Source of the DNA: Nocardia cyriacigeorgica NBRC 100375
Lineage (GTDB): Bacteria; Actinomycetota; Actinomycetes; Mycobacteriales; Mycobacteriaceae
Assembly (NCBI RefSeq): GCF_000308555.1
Contig: NZ_BAFY01000328.1
Coordinates: 1 to 64,000, forward strand
DNA length: 64,000 bases
Reading direction: 5' to 3'
Below are positions 7,858 through 16,849 of this stretch, in pieces (position 1 is the first letter of the stretch; every line of letters begins with the position of its first letter). A model generated the notes under the pieces. That model was not told the origin of the DNA and made no database searches. It worked only from the letters and a program-made list of their open reading frames with translations. The translations under genes were made by a program, and so were the position numbers.

Positions 7858-8403
7858 TCAGCTCAGCCGCAGTGCGGTCAGGTGCCAGTCTCGGCTACCG
7901 GAACGTTCGATGCGGGCGGCGAGCGCCAGCCGACGGGAGCCGCGCAGATATCGAGCGCAGATCTCCGCTGTCTGCTCGTCGATCATCTCCACGTGTAGTC
8001 CGGCCAGGACGGCGGAGCCCAACTCTCGGCTCGGTACGAGGTCGGCCCGCACCAACGTGCCGACCGCCGCGACCGTGCGTTCATCGGCAATCCCCGACAG
8101 TTGCGAGACGGGTCGCCGATGGTCGAGAACTTCCAGCGCCACCCGCAGCGATCGTTCGGCGGCCAGCCGAGCCTGTTCCAACGCCTCACCGCCGTGATTC
8201 GACCTCGCCGCCGAGCACGCCGCTCGGCGGATTCCTGCGGGTTCTCGATGAGTGGATGACGCCGTCCGAGGACGTACGCGACTCCGGCACGGCAACGCTT
8301 GCGGGCTCGCCGGTAGCGGTACCCACGAGTCGTCCGGCACGTATGGCCGCGCCGGAGGTTCGTACATGGGAATAGGCAGCAGTTCTATGCGGAACTCATC
8401 CAT
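7858..8403 (-). CDS. Rv3235-family protein
   Basis: A 181-residue protein with a low-complexity, proline-rich first 60 residues and a C-terminal domain of about 110 residues running from RVALEVLDHRRPVSQL to WHLTALRLS. This end (helix, RRPxxQL, then GTYxRG-like, RIERxxxxWxxTAL) matches what I know of the actinobacterial Rv3235 family (DUF6459), usually found in the secA region of mycobacteria. ATG 8403 has GAGGGGG six bases upstream, so I use it instead of the longer frame to 8490. Function is unknown. Here it sits between two helicase paralogues rather than beside secA, which may be a relocation or simply lineage-specific order. Confidence 0.65.
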   Translation of the reverse strand: MDEFRIELLPIPMYEPPARPYVPDDSWVPLPASPQALPCRSRVRPRTASSTHREPAGIRRAACSAARSNHGGEALEQARLAAERSLRVALEVLDHRRPVSQLSGIADERTVAAVGTLVRADLVPSRELGSAVLAGLHVEMIDEQTAEICARYLRGSRRLALAARIERSGSRDWHLTALRLS

Positions 8404-8957
8404 CGGTATCCCCCTCGCAGATGATCGCCGGAGTGCGATCGGCTGAAACCAGCATGGCATTCGAGGAAATCCGTGCGCCAGGCTTAGCACGGGATTCCTC
8501 GCATTCCCGCTGTCGTAACGGCGTTTTCGACGCCGACGGCGTGTCGTGCCGACAGGGGGCCAAGAAATTTCCCGTCGGCCACTGTCGGTCCACCGGGGTA
8601 GCCACCGTGAACGACGCCGGGGGCGTGGTTGGGCCGCGCAGTATCAGGTGCTGAACCCGCCGACGAGCGTGCCGCCAGGCAGGCCCCAGACCTGTCTCCG
8701 CGAACACGCCCGCGGTGCTCACCGCCGCGGCGCCGACCCCAGCGCGGATTGCAGGACCTCGAGCCAGTGGCTCGACGCCGGCCCAGTCGACTGTTCCCGC
8801 CGATCCGGGCATCACACCGTGCGAAGCAAATGCAACGACATCTGCAAGAACATTCACCAATTATGTTGAACGGAAGCAGATTTCACTGTTGAAGCTGCAA
8901 GGTTCCGGTAAACTTCCTCCTCGGATGCAAACATCATCCGAAAGCAGGGGATCACTC
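8404..8957 (+). other. Divergent intergenic region, no gene recognised
   Basis: These 554 bases separate the Rv3235-like gene and the plus-strand helicase. Open frames exist on both strands but have no ribosome site or recognisable composition. The last 130 bases (about 8820-8950) are clearly more AT-rich and probably carry the helicase promoter. I could not fix a -10/-35 pair with good spacing. Confidence 0.4.
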
Positions 8958-10910
8958 ATGACCGACATTGCTCGTGAGCGCAGACGCCGGTGGGTCGAGC
9001 GCCAACTCGCGGATCTGCCACGGCTCACGGCGGCCCAGCGGAGATTTCTCTCGGTACCGTTGTCCGAGCGCGATTGGCACCTATTGGTCGATCGCGCCGG
9101 CGACAACGAGGGACGAGCGTCAGGGTTCGCGATAGGCCGTACAGGTGTATACGCCCTGGTGTTCACCGATGTGGTCCCCTCACGCGCGTACCTGGCTCGA
9201 GTCCGCAAACATGCCGAGGAGGCCTTCGCGGACTTGCTGTTCGGCCGTGAACAGTTCGTCCCGCACATGCTCGACGTCATCTTGTTGATGAGCTCGGCAA
9301 CGAGGGTGGAAGCGCACGATCAGTTCGTCGCGGTCGACGAATCGACCATCCGCGAAACACTCATCACGGGTGAGACCAAACTGTCGAAGCGTCGTGCCCG
9401 CGAGATCGCCTTGTCGGTGTCGGACCGATTGACCTGGTACCAGCGCATTTCCACCGAGTCCGCGCCCACGGCCGACGCGGTGGCGGCCGACGGCCTGTTC
9501 GGCGAAACGTCACTGGCAGAGGATGCGAGGGCGAACGGACTGGCGCGCCCTTTCCGCGAGTGGATGACGTTCCTCGACCCGGAGCAGCTCGCGCTGGTGC
9601 ACGCGAACTTCCACGGCCCCGCCAGATTCAGCGGCCCGGCCGGCACCGGGAAATCGGTCGTCGCGCTGCATCGAATGGCACATTTCGCCAAACACAATCC
9701 CGGCCGGCTGCTGTTCACCAGCTTCGTCAAAACCTTGCCCGCCTATCACGAGCAGAGCTTCGCCCACCTGGCTCCGCACGCGCGCGGCCGCGCGAAGTTC
9801 ATCGGCCTGCACGCGTGGACGATCGACTTCCTGAAACGCCGCGAAGTCCCCTACTACCTCGACTCCACCATTCGTGAAGACGCCTTCGCCCGCGCCTGGA
9901 GCCGGGCTCGCGAGGTGCTCGGCCGGATCGAAGGCACCGACTACCAGTATTGGCAAGACGAACTGGACCGCACGATCAAAGGCCGTGGACTGGAGACACG
10001 CGACGCGTACAAAGCGATCAAACGCACCGGCCGCGACGGCATTCAACTGCACGGCAGCCGCCGGGATTATGTGTGGGAGCACCTGTATCGGCCGTACCAG
10101 GCACGTATGGCCAACCGCGGCGCCGACGATTTCAACGACATCATCCGCAAGGCCATCGATGAACTGCGGGCCCGGCCATTGGACAGCACCGAAGATTACG
10201 CCATGGTCGTCGTCGACGAGGTCCAGGATTTCACGCTGATGCAGCTGCGGCTGGTGCACCAGATCGCCGGCGGCGGCCCGGATGCGAACCTGCTCATGGT
10301 CGGCGACGGGCAGCAGCAGGTATACGCCGGTGGCTGGCGAATCTCCGATGCCGGAATCCCACTGCAGGGCCGCGGTCGCATCCTGCGCCGGAATTACCGC
10401 AATCGAGAAGCGATCCTGCGCTACACCCAGCAGATCGAGGCGGGAAACAGCGTCGACGATCTCGACGGCGGCCAAGGCTTCGTCCTGCGCGACAGCGACT
10501 CCGTGCTGCCAGGCGGCGAGGCCACAGACCGATTCGTCAGCCGCGCGGAAATCGACACCGTGCTGGTCCGTGCCATCAAGGACTCCGGCCTGCCGGCCAC
10601 CGATATCGCCGTCATCGTCAATACCAGGAAGCAGGCCGAGCACTTCCAAGACGTTCTGGAGCAGGCCAACTTCGCGGTGCTCTCGCTCGAGGAATACGAC
10701 GGCACCCAACTCGACTGCATCAAGGTCGGCACCGTCTACCGGGCCAAAGGCATGGATTTCGCCGCCGTCTTCCATATCGCGGACAAACCCCTCGACACCG
10801 GCCACCTCACCGGTGGTGCCCGCGACCGCGCGGAACTGCTCGCCCGTCAGCGATTGGTGGCGGTGAGCCGTCCACGCGACTACCTGTGGGTCGCGTATCT
10901 GACAGACTGA
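8958..10910 (+). CDS. UvrD/PcrA-like SF1 helicase, paralogue of 5472-7481
   Basis: A 650-residue protein with the same plan as the 5472-7481 product: an N-terminal alpha/beta domain with the shared FLSVPL and DWHLLV blocks (about residues 30-54) and AIGRTGVYALVFT (58-70), then an SF1 helicase with GPAGTGKS at about 226-233, VVVDEVQDFT, LMVGDGQQQVYAGG, NYRNREAI, KVGTVYRAKGMDF and a final AVSRPRD. The lysine of the P-loop is kept but the last residue is Ser instead of Thr. ATG 8958 has AGGGG seven bases upstream; the open frame extends to 8715 without a better start. The next gene begins 4 bases after its stop, so the two may be cotranscribed. Confidence 0.85.
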   Translation: MTDIARERRRRWVERQLADLPRLTAAQRRFLSVPLSERDWHLLVDRAGDNEGRASGFAIGRTGVYALVFTDVVPSRAYLARVRKHAEEAFADLLFGREQFVPHMLDVILLMSSATRVEAHDQFVAVDESTIRETLITGETKLSKRRAREIALSVSDRLTWYQRISTESAPTADAVAADGLFGETSLAEDARANGLARPFREWMTFLDPEQLALVHANFHGPARFSGPAGTGKSVVALHRMAHFAKHNPGRLLFTSFVKTLPAYHEQSFAHLAPHARGRAKFIGLHAWTIDFLKRREVPYYLDSTIREDAFARAWSRAREVLGRIEGTDYQYWQDELDRTIKGRGLETRDAYKAIKRTGRDGIQLHGSRRDYVWEHLYRPYQARMANRGADDFNDIIRKAIDELRARPLDSTEDYAMVVVDEVQDFTLMQLRLVHQIAGGGPDANLLMVGDGQQQVYAGGWRISDAGIPLQGRGRILRRNYRNREAILRYTQQIEAGNSVDDLDGGQGFVLRDSDSVLPGGEATDRFVSRAEIDTVLVRAIKDSGLPATDIAVIVNTRKQAEHFQDVLEQANFAVLSLEEYDGTQLDCIKVGTVYRAKGMDFAAVFHIADKPLDTGHLTGGARDRAELLARQRLVAVSRPRDYLWVAYLTD

Positions 10911-10914
10911 CACG

Positions 10915-11610
10915 GTGCACGAAGCGCCCGCCTACCCGCTTGCCCGGCCGACGGAAATCGGCGGTGTCTGGGCGGTCAGGCACGGCCAGAGCACCGTGAA
11001 CGCGGCCTCCGACGACCCGGACGCCGACACCCGCCCACGCGTCCCGGACTGGACCATCGAGCTGTCCCCGCTGGGCCGGCAGCAGGCGGCGACACTCGGC
11101 GAATGGTGGTCCCGGCTCGGCGGCGACCGTCCCCGGCTGGTTCTGTGCTCGCCGTATCTGCGCACGAGGCAGACGTGGGCGGCGATGGAGCAGGCCGCGC
11201 GCGGTTCCGGCGATGATCCGGTCGTCGTGGTCGACGAGCGCCTACGCGACCGCGAAATGGGTGCGCTGGAGCTGTGGTCGCCCGTAGCGATCCGGCGAGA
11301 TGCGCCCGAAGAAGCCGAACGTCGAGCGCGACTGGGGGATTGGTTCTACCGGCCACCCGGCGGCGAGTCGCTCGCCGACGTCACCCTGCGCGTACGCGAT
11401 CTCGTCAACGATCTCGAAGGCTTTGCCGCACGAACCCAGATCCTGATCGTCGCCCACGACGCGACCATCGCCGCGCTGCGCCGCATCTTCGCCGGTCCGG
11501 GTTCGGAATTGCCCGACGAGCTGCCGCCGGTCCCGAATGCCTCTGTTTCCCAGTGGATTCAGGATGGCGGACGGCTGAAGTTGATCCGCTGGGGCGAACG
11601 GGTGATCTAG
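10915..11610 (+). CDS. Histidine phosphatase family protein (phosphoglycerate mutase-like)
   Basis: A 231-residue cytosolic protein. WAVRHGQSTVN (about 19-29) carries the RHG phosphoryl-acceptor histidine of the histidine phosphatase superfamily. Further family marks are LSPLGRQQA, CSPYLRTRQTW, a catalytic glutamate region RDREMGALELW, and LIVAHDATIAALRR with the second histidine (about 180). The family includes phosphoglycerate mutases and many small-molecule phosphatases; nothing here shows a specific substrate. The GTG start lies 4 bases after the helicase stop, with a weak ribosome site, suggesting translational coupling with the helicase. Confidence 0.85.
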   Translation: MHEAPAYPLARPTEIGGVWAVRHGQSTVNAASDDPDADTRPRVPDWTIELSPLGRQQAATLGEWWSRLGGDRPRLVLCSPYLRTRQTWAAMEQAARGSGDDPVVVVDERLRDREMGALELWSPVAIRRDAPEEAERRARLGDWFYRPPGGESLADVTLRVRDLVNDLEGFAARTQILIVAHDATIAALRRIFAGPGSELPDELPPVPNASVSQWIQDGGRLKLIRWGERVI

Positions 11611-11795
11611 GCGTCCGATCGGCGCCTGGACCATCCGGGTCCTGATCTTCGGCTTGGAGACGATGTGAACCGGCCGACGGCGTCGTGCGGTGCGGCCGAG
11701 ACGCATGGCCGTGGCGCGACGACCATGGCACCCATCACCCCGACCGATGTCGCGGTGACCTTCAGGCGTTGTATGTCAGCACCGCTGCCGACCGA

Positions 11796-13466
11796 TCAAC
11801 GCTGTTCGACCCGGACAGCCGGTGGCGCGACCGGACCACGTCCGCTGAGGTAGGCCTCCAATACGTCGAGATCCATGGGTCCCACGGTCAGATCGGTCCC
11901 ACGCGTGAACACGCTGAACCCATCACCACCGGAGGCGAGGAAGTTGTTCGTCGTCACCCGATACACCGCAACCTCGTTCAACGGTTCGCCGCCGATGCGG
12001 ACACTGCCTTTGTCGACCTTGTTTCCGGCCGGCGCCGCATCGTCGTAGGCGTAGGAGATGCCCGCCACCGACAGGACGATCGGCTTGTCCGGCTTGCTCC
12101 ACTGCTGTTCCAGCAGGTCCACGATCTGCCGCCCGGTCAGGCTGACAGTCACCACCTGATTGCCGAACGGCTGCGACTGGTAGATGGCGCCGAATGTGAT
12201 CGGACCCGCCCCGATGTCGGCGCGCACCCCGCCGGGGTTCATGACGGCCGCTACGGCCTGCGCGGGCCCGGCGGTGGCGGTGAGCATGGCGTCGGCGATC
12301 AGGTTGCCCAACGGCGATTCCCCGCTCGGCGCCGCCGATTTGGGCAGCGGCTGCGCGGCAGTACCCACCACCCGCTCGGCCCTCGGCGCGGCCTCGGCGG
12401 CGAAGAAGTCGATCAGCTCGACGGTCGCCGGATCGGGCGCCACATCCCGGGTCACCACCCGGTTGACAGCCTGCACGTCGACGCCACCGTCGCCGAAACG
12501 CAGCGTGACATCGGTGATCAGCCGCCCATACGACGCCGCCTGCGTCACGACCTTCCCGTCGAATTCGCACACGTAAGACTGGTGACTGTGGGCGGTGAAC
12601 AGCACGCGCACCGCAGGATCAGTGCGCCTGGCCAACTCGGGCACGTTCGGCGTGATGTTCGCGCACCCGTTGTAATCGGCGTCGGGCACCTGCTGCTTCC
12701 CGCCGTCGTGCACCAACCCGACGATGACCTCGGCACCCGCGCCGATCATGTCCGGCACATGACGGTTGATCGCCTCCGCCGGATCGCCGAAGCGGTAGCC
12801 GCGAATGCCCTCCGGGAAAACTATCTGCGCGGTTTCGGGCGTCACGACACCCACCACACCGATCTTGTGCCCGCCGACCTCGACCATCGTCCACGGCCGA
12901 AGCCCAGGCGGCAGCCGGCCCTCACTGTTGGTCATGTTCGCCGCCAGATACGGAAACTCCGCCCCGGCGAACGGCGCGCCGGGCGAGCACCCGTCGAGCG
13001 CGCATCCGCCCTGCTGCATCCGAGCCAGTTCGATGACGCCGTCATCGAGTTCGTGGTTCCCGACCGCCGACGCCGCAGGCCACAACGAGTTGAGATACGT
13101 CACCGTCGGCTCCTCGTGGAACAGCGACGACACCAGCGGACTTGCCCCGAAATTGTCACCCGCCAGCAGCACCGCACTGTCCGGGTAGGCGGACCGCAGC
13201 CTCGCGAGGTGGGTAGCCAGGTAGGCGGCCCCGCCCGCGGCATGACCCGCGATCTGCCCATTCGATCCTTCGGGCGGTTGCAGGTGCCCGTGCAGATCGT
13301 TGAACCCGAACAGGTGCACTTCGCCGGGCTCGGGTTCAGGCAGATCGTCCGTCGAGACCAGCGAGGTCGTCTCGGGTGAAGCCGGTGGCTCGGAGGCGCA
13401 ACCGGCAAGAAGGCTCACACTGAGCAGTCCGGCGCAGACGGCGACGATGCGATGACAGACGCTCAT
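11796..13466 (-). CDS. Lipoprotein bifunctional metallophosphatase/5'-nucleotidase
   Basis: A 556-residue exported lipoprotein. The signal peptide ends in the lipobox LLAGC (about 19-23), so the mature protein is anchored outside the membrane. A calcineurin-like phosphoesterase domain follows: FNDLHGHL (about 54-61), AGDNFGAS (about 100-107) and GNHELDD supply the two-metal site. The second half holds the 5'-nucleotidase C-terminal domain (LGNLIADAML, NPGGVRADI, SGGDGFSVF). Such enzymes release phosphate from extracellular nucleotides (UshA type). ATG 13466 has only a weak ribosome site. It is convergent with the phosphatase gene; the 185-base gap between them holds no clear hairpin. Confidence 0.9.
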   Translation of the reverse strand: MSVCHRIVAVCAGLLSVSLLAGCASEPPASPETTSLVSTDDLPEPEPGEVHLFGFNDLHGHLQPPEGSNGQIAGHAAGGAAYLATHLARLRSAYPDSAVLLAGDNFGASPLVSSLFHEEPTVTYLNSLWPAASAVGNHELDDGVIELARMQQGGCALDGCSPGAPFAGAEFPYLAANMTNSEGRLPPGLRPWTMVEVGGHKIGVVGVVTPETAQIVFPEGIRGYRFGDPAEAINRHVPDMIGAGAEVIVGLVHDGGKQQVPDADYNGCANITPNVPELARRTDPAVRVLFTAHSHQSYVCEFDGKVVTQAASYGRLITDVTLRFGDGGVDVQAVNRVVTRDVAPDPATVELIDFFAAEAAPRAERVVGTAAQPLPKSAAPSGESPLGNLIADAMLTATAGPAQAVAAVMNPGGVRADIGAGPITFGAIYQSQPFGNQVVTVSLTGRQIVDLLEQQWSKPDKPIVLSVAGISYAYDDAAPAGNKVDKGSVRIGGEPLNEVAVYRVTTNNFLASGGDGFSVFTRGTDLTVGPMDLDVLEAYLSGRGPVAPPAVRVEQR

Positions 13467-13590
13467 GCGTTCCGACGGTGCCAGATCCGGTGGGCCGGAA
13501 TGCGACGGAGGGGTGAATTCTGGAGCATCCCTCGCCCGACAATGCTGTCGCGGCCAGAACTGTTCGTGTCGATGCTCGAGTCCGGCGCCC

Positions 13591-14240
13591 TCATCGGTTG
13601 GTCAGAGATGCCGTGACACCAGAACCGGGAATCAGCCGGAATCGGCTCGGTGGTCGCATACCGCAGCAGGTACGTGACGCCAGGATGACTTCCGCGTGTG
13701 ATGCTAGTTCCACGGCGATCTGGAATGCCGAATTTCCTGAGCCGATCACGACAACACGCTGTCCTGCAAAGGCTTCCGATGGCCGGTAGTCGGCACTATG
13801 CATGACCTTGCCGGTGTAGGTATTCAGTGCGGGAATGTTCGGACGGTGCGGATTGCCGAACATGCCGGATGCCGCGATCACCACCGAGGCAGTGAATTCC
13901 GCGCCCCCGTAGCCTGTATGCGGTATCCGCCGTCGATGCGCGTCACCGTGTGTACCCGCTGTCCGGTGCGTACCGTCAACTCTTTCGCGCACTGGCGCAC
14001 GTAGTCGGCGACTTCGTCGCGGGTCGGGTAACGGTTCGGGTCGCCCGGGAAGGGCCGTCCGGGCGGGCCATCGAGATGAGCCGGAGTGAACAGCCGAAGG
14101 CTTTCGTAGTAGTGCGGCCACGATCCCGCGGTGTCGTCACCGGCTTCCAGCACCAGCGGGCGCAGCCCACGGTCCTGCAGCGCCAGTGCGGCCGCGATAC
14201 CGGCCTGACCGGCGCCGATGGCGATTGCTGAGGTATCCAT
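13591..14240 (-). pseudogene. Frameshifted, truncated flavin-containing monooxygenase
   Basis: The first frame (ATG 14240) encodes an FAD-binding start, AIAIGAGQAGIAAA, then SWPHYYESLRLFTPAHLDG and YPTRDEVADYV, typical of FMO-like oxidoreductases. It breaks off after GYRIQATG. The neighbouring frame continues with EFTASVVIAASG and the NADPH site VVVIGSGNSAFQIA. Joining them needs one extra G in the five-G run at 13904-13908, so one base was probably lost from a G6 run. Even when joined, the protein is only about 216 residues, stopping at TGA 13591, well short of the usual 350 or more. I treat it as a decayed gene; a sequencing error would explain the frameshift but not the short end. Confidence 0.75.
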
Positions 14241-14365
14241 GACGGCCCGATCGTGACAGCCCCCCGGACCTCGGCGCAATCGAATTACATCCGTGATCGA
14301 CCGCCTCACCGGCACCACCCATCCCATGAGAGAATCATCGACGTTTCACAAGTGAATGGAGCAAG

Positions 14366-14620
14366 ATGAGAATCGCCGCTGTTCTCGGGACGTCCGCTGT
14401 TGCTGTCGGGCTGGTCCTTTCGGTTCCGGTGCAGGCTTCGGCTCAGCCGGGGCCGGGATGCCATGAGTCCTATGACCCTTGCGTGCCGATCACCTCCGAC
14501 GTGGACTGTGCCGGTGGGAGCGGGAACGGACCGGAGTACACCGGGCGGGTGCGGGTGATCGGGCCGGATGAGTACGACCTCGACCGCGACAGGAACGGAA
14601 TCGGCTGCGAGAACAGCTGA
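14366..14620 (+). CDS. Secreted Excalibur calcium-binding domain protein
   Basis: An 84-residue protein with a Sec signal peptide (VLGTSAVAVGLVLSVPV, cleavage after about ASA at residue 27) and a short mature part. The C-terminus DLDRDRNGIGCE (about 71-82) is the Excalibur motif, a DxDxDGxGCE loop resembling an EF-hand, here with N in place of the usual second glycine-adjacent D. Four cysteines in the mature part probably form disulfides outside the cell. ATG 14366 follows GGAGCAAG. Excalibur proteins are exported and often cell-wall associated; no enzymatic role is visible. Confidence 0.85.
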   Translation: MRIAAVLGTSAVAVGLVLSVPVQASAQPGPGCHESYDPCVPITSDVDCAGGSGNGPEYTGRVRVIGPDEYDLDRDRNGIGCENS

Positions 14621-14634
14621 TTCCAGGCTGGCCG

Positions 14635-14657
14635 GGTCCGGGCCGCAGGTCCGGACC
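14635..14657. terminator. Possible bidirectional terminator hairpin
   Basis: GGTCCGG at 14635-14641 pairs with CCGGACC at 14651-14657 around a 9-base loop, in the 52-base gap between two convergent genes. There is no T-run on either side, as is common in actinobacteria, so the call rests on position and pairing only. Confidence 0.35.
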
Positions 14658-14672
14658 TAAGGCCTCGGCCCG

Positions 14673-15038
14673 TTACCCTCCGGGCTGCAACCCGGAAGAG
14701 ATCTCAACTACCACCTGCGAGTCGGTCACCTCACGCACCGTAACCGTGTTCCCCTCGGCGGACCCCGATTCACCCACCGGAACAGACACTTCCTGCCCGC
14801 CCACCGAGAGGGTGACCATATTCCCCTCCACCGAGACCACCTTGACCTTCAGCCCAAGGACGTTCGCCTCAGCGTCGACCCCGCGCTCGAATGTGATAAC
14901 GCAGCCCTCGACCTTGCACTCACTCTTGTACCCGTCACCCTGCATCGTGCAGGCACCCGCACCGAACGCGGTCAGAGTGGCGAACATGGACGCTGCGATC
15001 AGCCGTCGAACAAACACCCGACCAGTGTAGATCCGCAC
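14673..15038 (-). CDS. Small exported (lipo)protein, unknown function
   Basis: A 121-residue protein with a basic start, a hydrophobic stretch (LIAASMFATLTAFGAGA) and a cysteine right after it, reading as a lipoprotein signal with a loose lipobox (AGAC). The mature part is a small beta-rich domain with a CKVEGC pair (about 41-46) and a repeated VKVVSVEGNMVTL / VTVREVTDSQVVVEI pattern. I do not recognise the family. The start could also be the GTG at 15017, which gives a shorter basic segment more usual for lipoproteins. It is convergent with the Excalibur gene and lies 25 bases downstream of the gene at 15064-15546, so the two may share a transcript. Confidence 0.65.
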   Translation of the reverse strand: MRIYTGRVFVRRLIAASMFATLTAFGAGACTMQGDGYKSECKVEGCVITFERGVDAEANVLGLKVKVVSVEGNMVTLSVGGQEVSVPVGESGSAEGNTVTVREVTDSQVVVEISSGLQPGG

Positions 15039-15063
15039 CCACCGCGCCGGTGCTCCAAACCGC

Positions 15064-15546
15064 TCAGTCCTCCGGATCAGCCATCACCACCACCCGGTCC
15101 TCCGCCGGCGTGTACCCGAGCACCGGATGCTCGACGTCCCCCTCGGCGTGCATCACCACTTCCTTCCCCAGCAAGCGCCCGATTGTGCCGAGAAACCCGG
15201 CGAGCGCATCAACCCCACCCTGCCCCTGCAATTCCTGTAGATCGACATCGAACTCGACCTGCGACTCGAACCACGGCCGAAAAATCGCCAGCAACTCCGG
15301 GGTCACCCGAACATGCAGGCTGACGACCTCCTCATCGCCACCCCGCCCCAACACCTCGGCTGCCGTCGGCAACGGCCGCACCTCATCGCCTACCCGGAAC
15401 TCCCACTCCCAGCCACTCGACCGGATCAGGTCGAACACGGCCTGCCAGTCCTCGATGTTGGTGTCGTGGACGTAGATGTCCGGTAGCGCACCCATGACAG
15501 CGGGATCGAAGAAACTCTTGACGTCGTCCCATTTCAAATCCGACAT
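15064..15546 (-). CDS. Conserved-looking cytosolic protein, unknown function
   Basis: A 160-residue acidic protein without signal or membrane segment. It opens with MSDLKWDDVKSFFDP and contains IYVHDTNIEDWQAVFDL, followed by a VGDEVRPLPTAAEV segment and an FxFDVDL-like strand. This two-part layout resembles small cytosolic proteins that accompany toxins as immunity factors, but I cannot name a family. The chosen ATG 15546 removes a 67-residue upstream extension of unlikely composition. It is divergent from the two-gene module at 15722-18117, with 175 bases between the starts, which may be a shared control region. Confidence 0.6.
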   Translation of the reverse strand: MSDLKWDDVKSFFDPAVMGALPDIYVHDTNIEDWQAVFDLIRSSGWEWEFRVGDEVRPLPTAAEVLGRGGDEEVVSLHVRVTPELLAIFRPWFESQVEFDVDLQELQGQGGVDALAGFLGTIGRLLGKEVVMHAEGDVEHPVLGYTPAEDRVVVMADPED

Positions 15547-15721
15547 GTGTTCATCATGGTCGAGCAGGTGCGCGTCCCGGCGATCGGAGTGTCGGTCACG
15601 GCGCTCGCGAGCTTGCCTGTCGGCCGCTCTCTCCACGCCAATCGACGGAGCACGTTGCGGCACGATCGTTTCCAGCAAGTCGGCCCCTAACGAACCGAGC
15701 CCGGAAACCGACAGTGCCACT

Positions 15722-16849
15722 GTGACGACGATCAACGACGACGACATCGCGGCCGAACTGCACCTCGATGAGGGTGAAACCTACCTGCTCGCAGCCCTGC
15801 AAATCATGATGCTCGACCGCGACATCGCAGCGGAGAAGCGCGTACCCGAAGCCAAGATCGCGGCCCGCGACGCGGCTGCGTCGTCAGCGGTCGAGCTCCT
15901 CGGGCAGCTCACCGATGCGGCGCCGCAGTGGATCCGTGCCTATGCGGAGGCAAGTTCGACCACTGTTGATGCAGTGCTCAACGCACCCGCTGAGCTCTGC
16001 GGACACGTCACCGACCGCAAGCGCGCCGTCCTGTTGATGATCGAATTGCTGCTCTTCTCGCCGTGGGCAGACGGCAAGCTCAAGTGGGTCGAGAAGGAGC
16101 GTCGCCAGTCGCTGCGGGTCGCCTCGGCGATGTTCCCGGGCCTGCGTGAGGACGACCTGCCGGTCATGGAGCGCGAAGCCGCAGCGATCATGCGTCGTCT
16201 GCGACGGGCCTCCATCAAATGGGGTCGTGTCGCGGTCGTCTCGGTCGCCGGGCTCGGTGCCGGACTGCTCACCGCGGGATGGGCTGCGCCCGCAATCGGG
16301 GCGGCCGTCGGCGGTGCCATGGGATTGTCCGGTGCCGCCGCGACCTCCGCCGGCCTGGCGGCGCTCGGCGGCGGATCGCTCGCGGCCGGCGGTTTCGGTG
16401 TCGCCGGTGGCACCGCGCTGCTGACCGGATTGGGCGGAGTAGCGGGCGCGAGCGTCGGCGCGGCCGGCGCTCGTCTGTCGCAGCGGACGGCAGGACAGGT
16501 CATCACCGACGCCATCAAACTGGACCTGGTCACCCGGATGATCTTCGAGGAAGACGACGAGAAGGCCCGCCGCGTGGCCGAGAGCCTGCAGCAGCGCATC
16601 GTCGAGCTCGCGACCCTGACCAACCGGCTCGCCGAGGAAATCCGCGAATTGTCCAAGGACAAAGCCAGACTCACCGCCGAGAACCGCGAACTGCGCAAAC
16701 GCCTGCGCCAGCAGTACGAGGAAGCTCAACTGGCCGAAACTGCCCTCGACATCGTGGTCGGCCGGCTCTCCGACGAATCCAGCGATCTCCCCGCCGACGC
16801 GGACGAAGACGATGACCCCGACGCCGTCCCGGCCAAGGCCGACGCTTGA
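15722..16849 (+). CDS. Membrane-associated protein with Gly/Ala-rich hydrophobic core and coiled coil
   Basis: A 375-residue protein in four parts. Residues 1-160 are helical and include a TerB-like acidic-basic helix pair (LLMIELLLFSPWADGKL). Residues about 168-250 are a long Gly/Ala/Val-rich hydrophobic stretch that could form a helical hairpin or glycine zipper in a membrane. Residues about 278-345 form a strong coiled coil rich in E, R, K and L. The tail is very acidic (DEDDDPD). GTG 15722 is the best start, with only GGAAA upstream; further in-frame extension is unlikely. It overlaps the next gene (TGATG), so the two products are probably made together. I do not recognise the family. Confidence 0.7.
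   Translation: MTTINDDDIAAELHLDEGETYLLAALQIMMLDRDIAAEKRVPEAKIAARDAAASSAVELLGQLTDAAPQWIRAYAEASSTTVDAVLNAPAELCGHVTDRKRAVLLMIELLLFSPWADGKLKWVEKERRQSLRVASAMFPGLREDDLPVMEREAAAIMRRLRRASIKWGRVAVVSVAGLGAGLLTAGWAAPAIGAAVGGAMGLSGAAATSAGLAALGGGSLAAGGFGVAGGTALLTGLGGVAGASVGAAGARLSQRTAGQVITDAIKLDLVTRMIFEEDDEKARRVAESLQQRIVELATLTNRLAEEIRELSKDKARLTAENRELRKRLRQQYEEAQLAETALDIVVGRLSDESSDLPADADEDDDPDAVPAKADA

Noticed and set aside
8396-8860. 154-codon minus-strand frame upstream of the Rv3235-like gene
   Set aside because: No ribosome site, overlaps the promoter area of both neighbours and shows no recognisable fold.
9510-10913. 467-codon minus-strand frame over the second helicase
   Set aside because: Antisense to intact SF1 motifs; no family resemblance.
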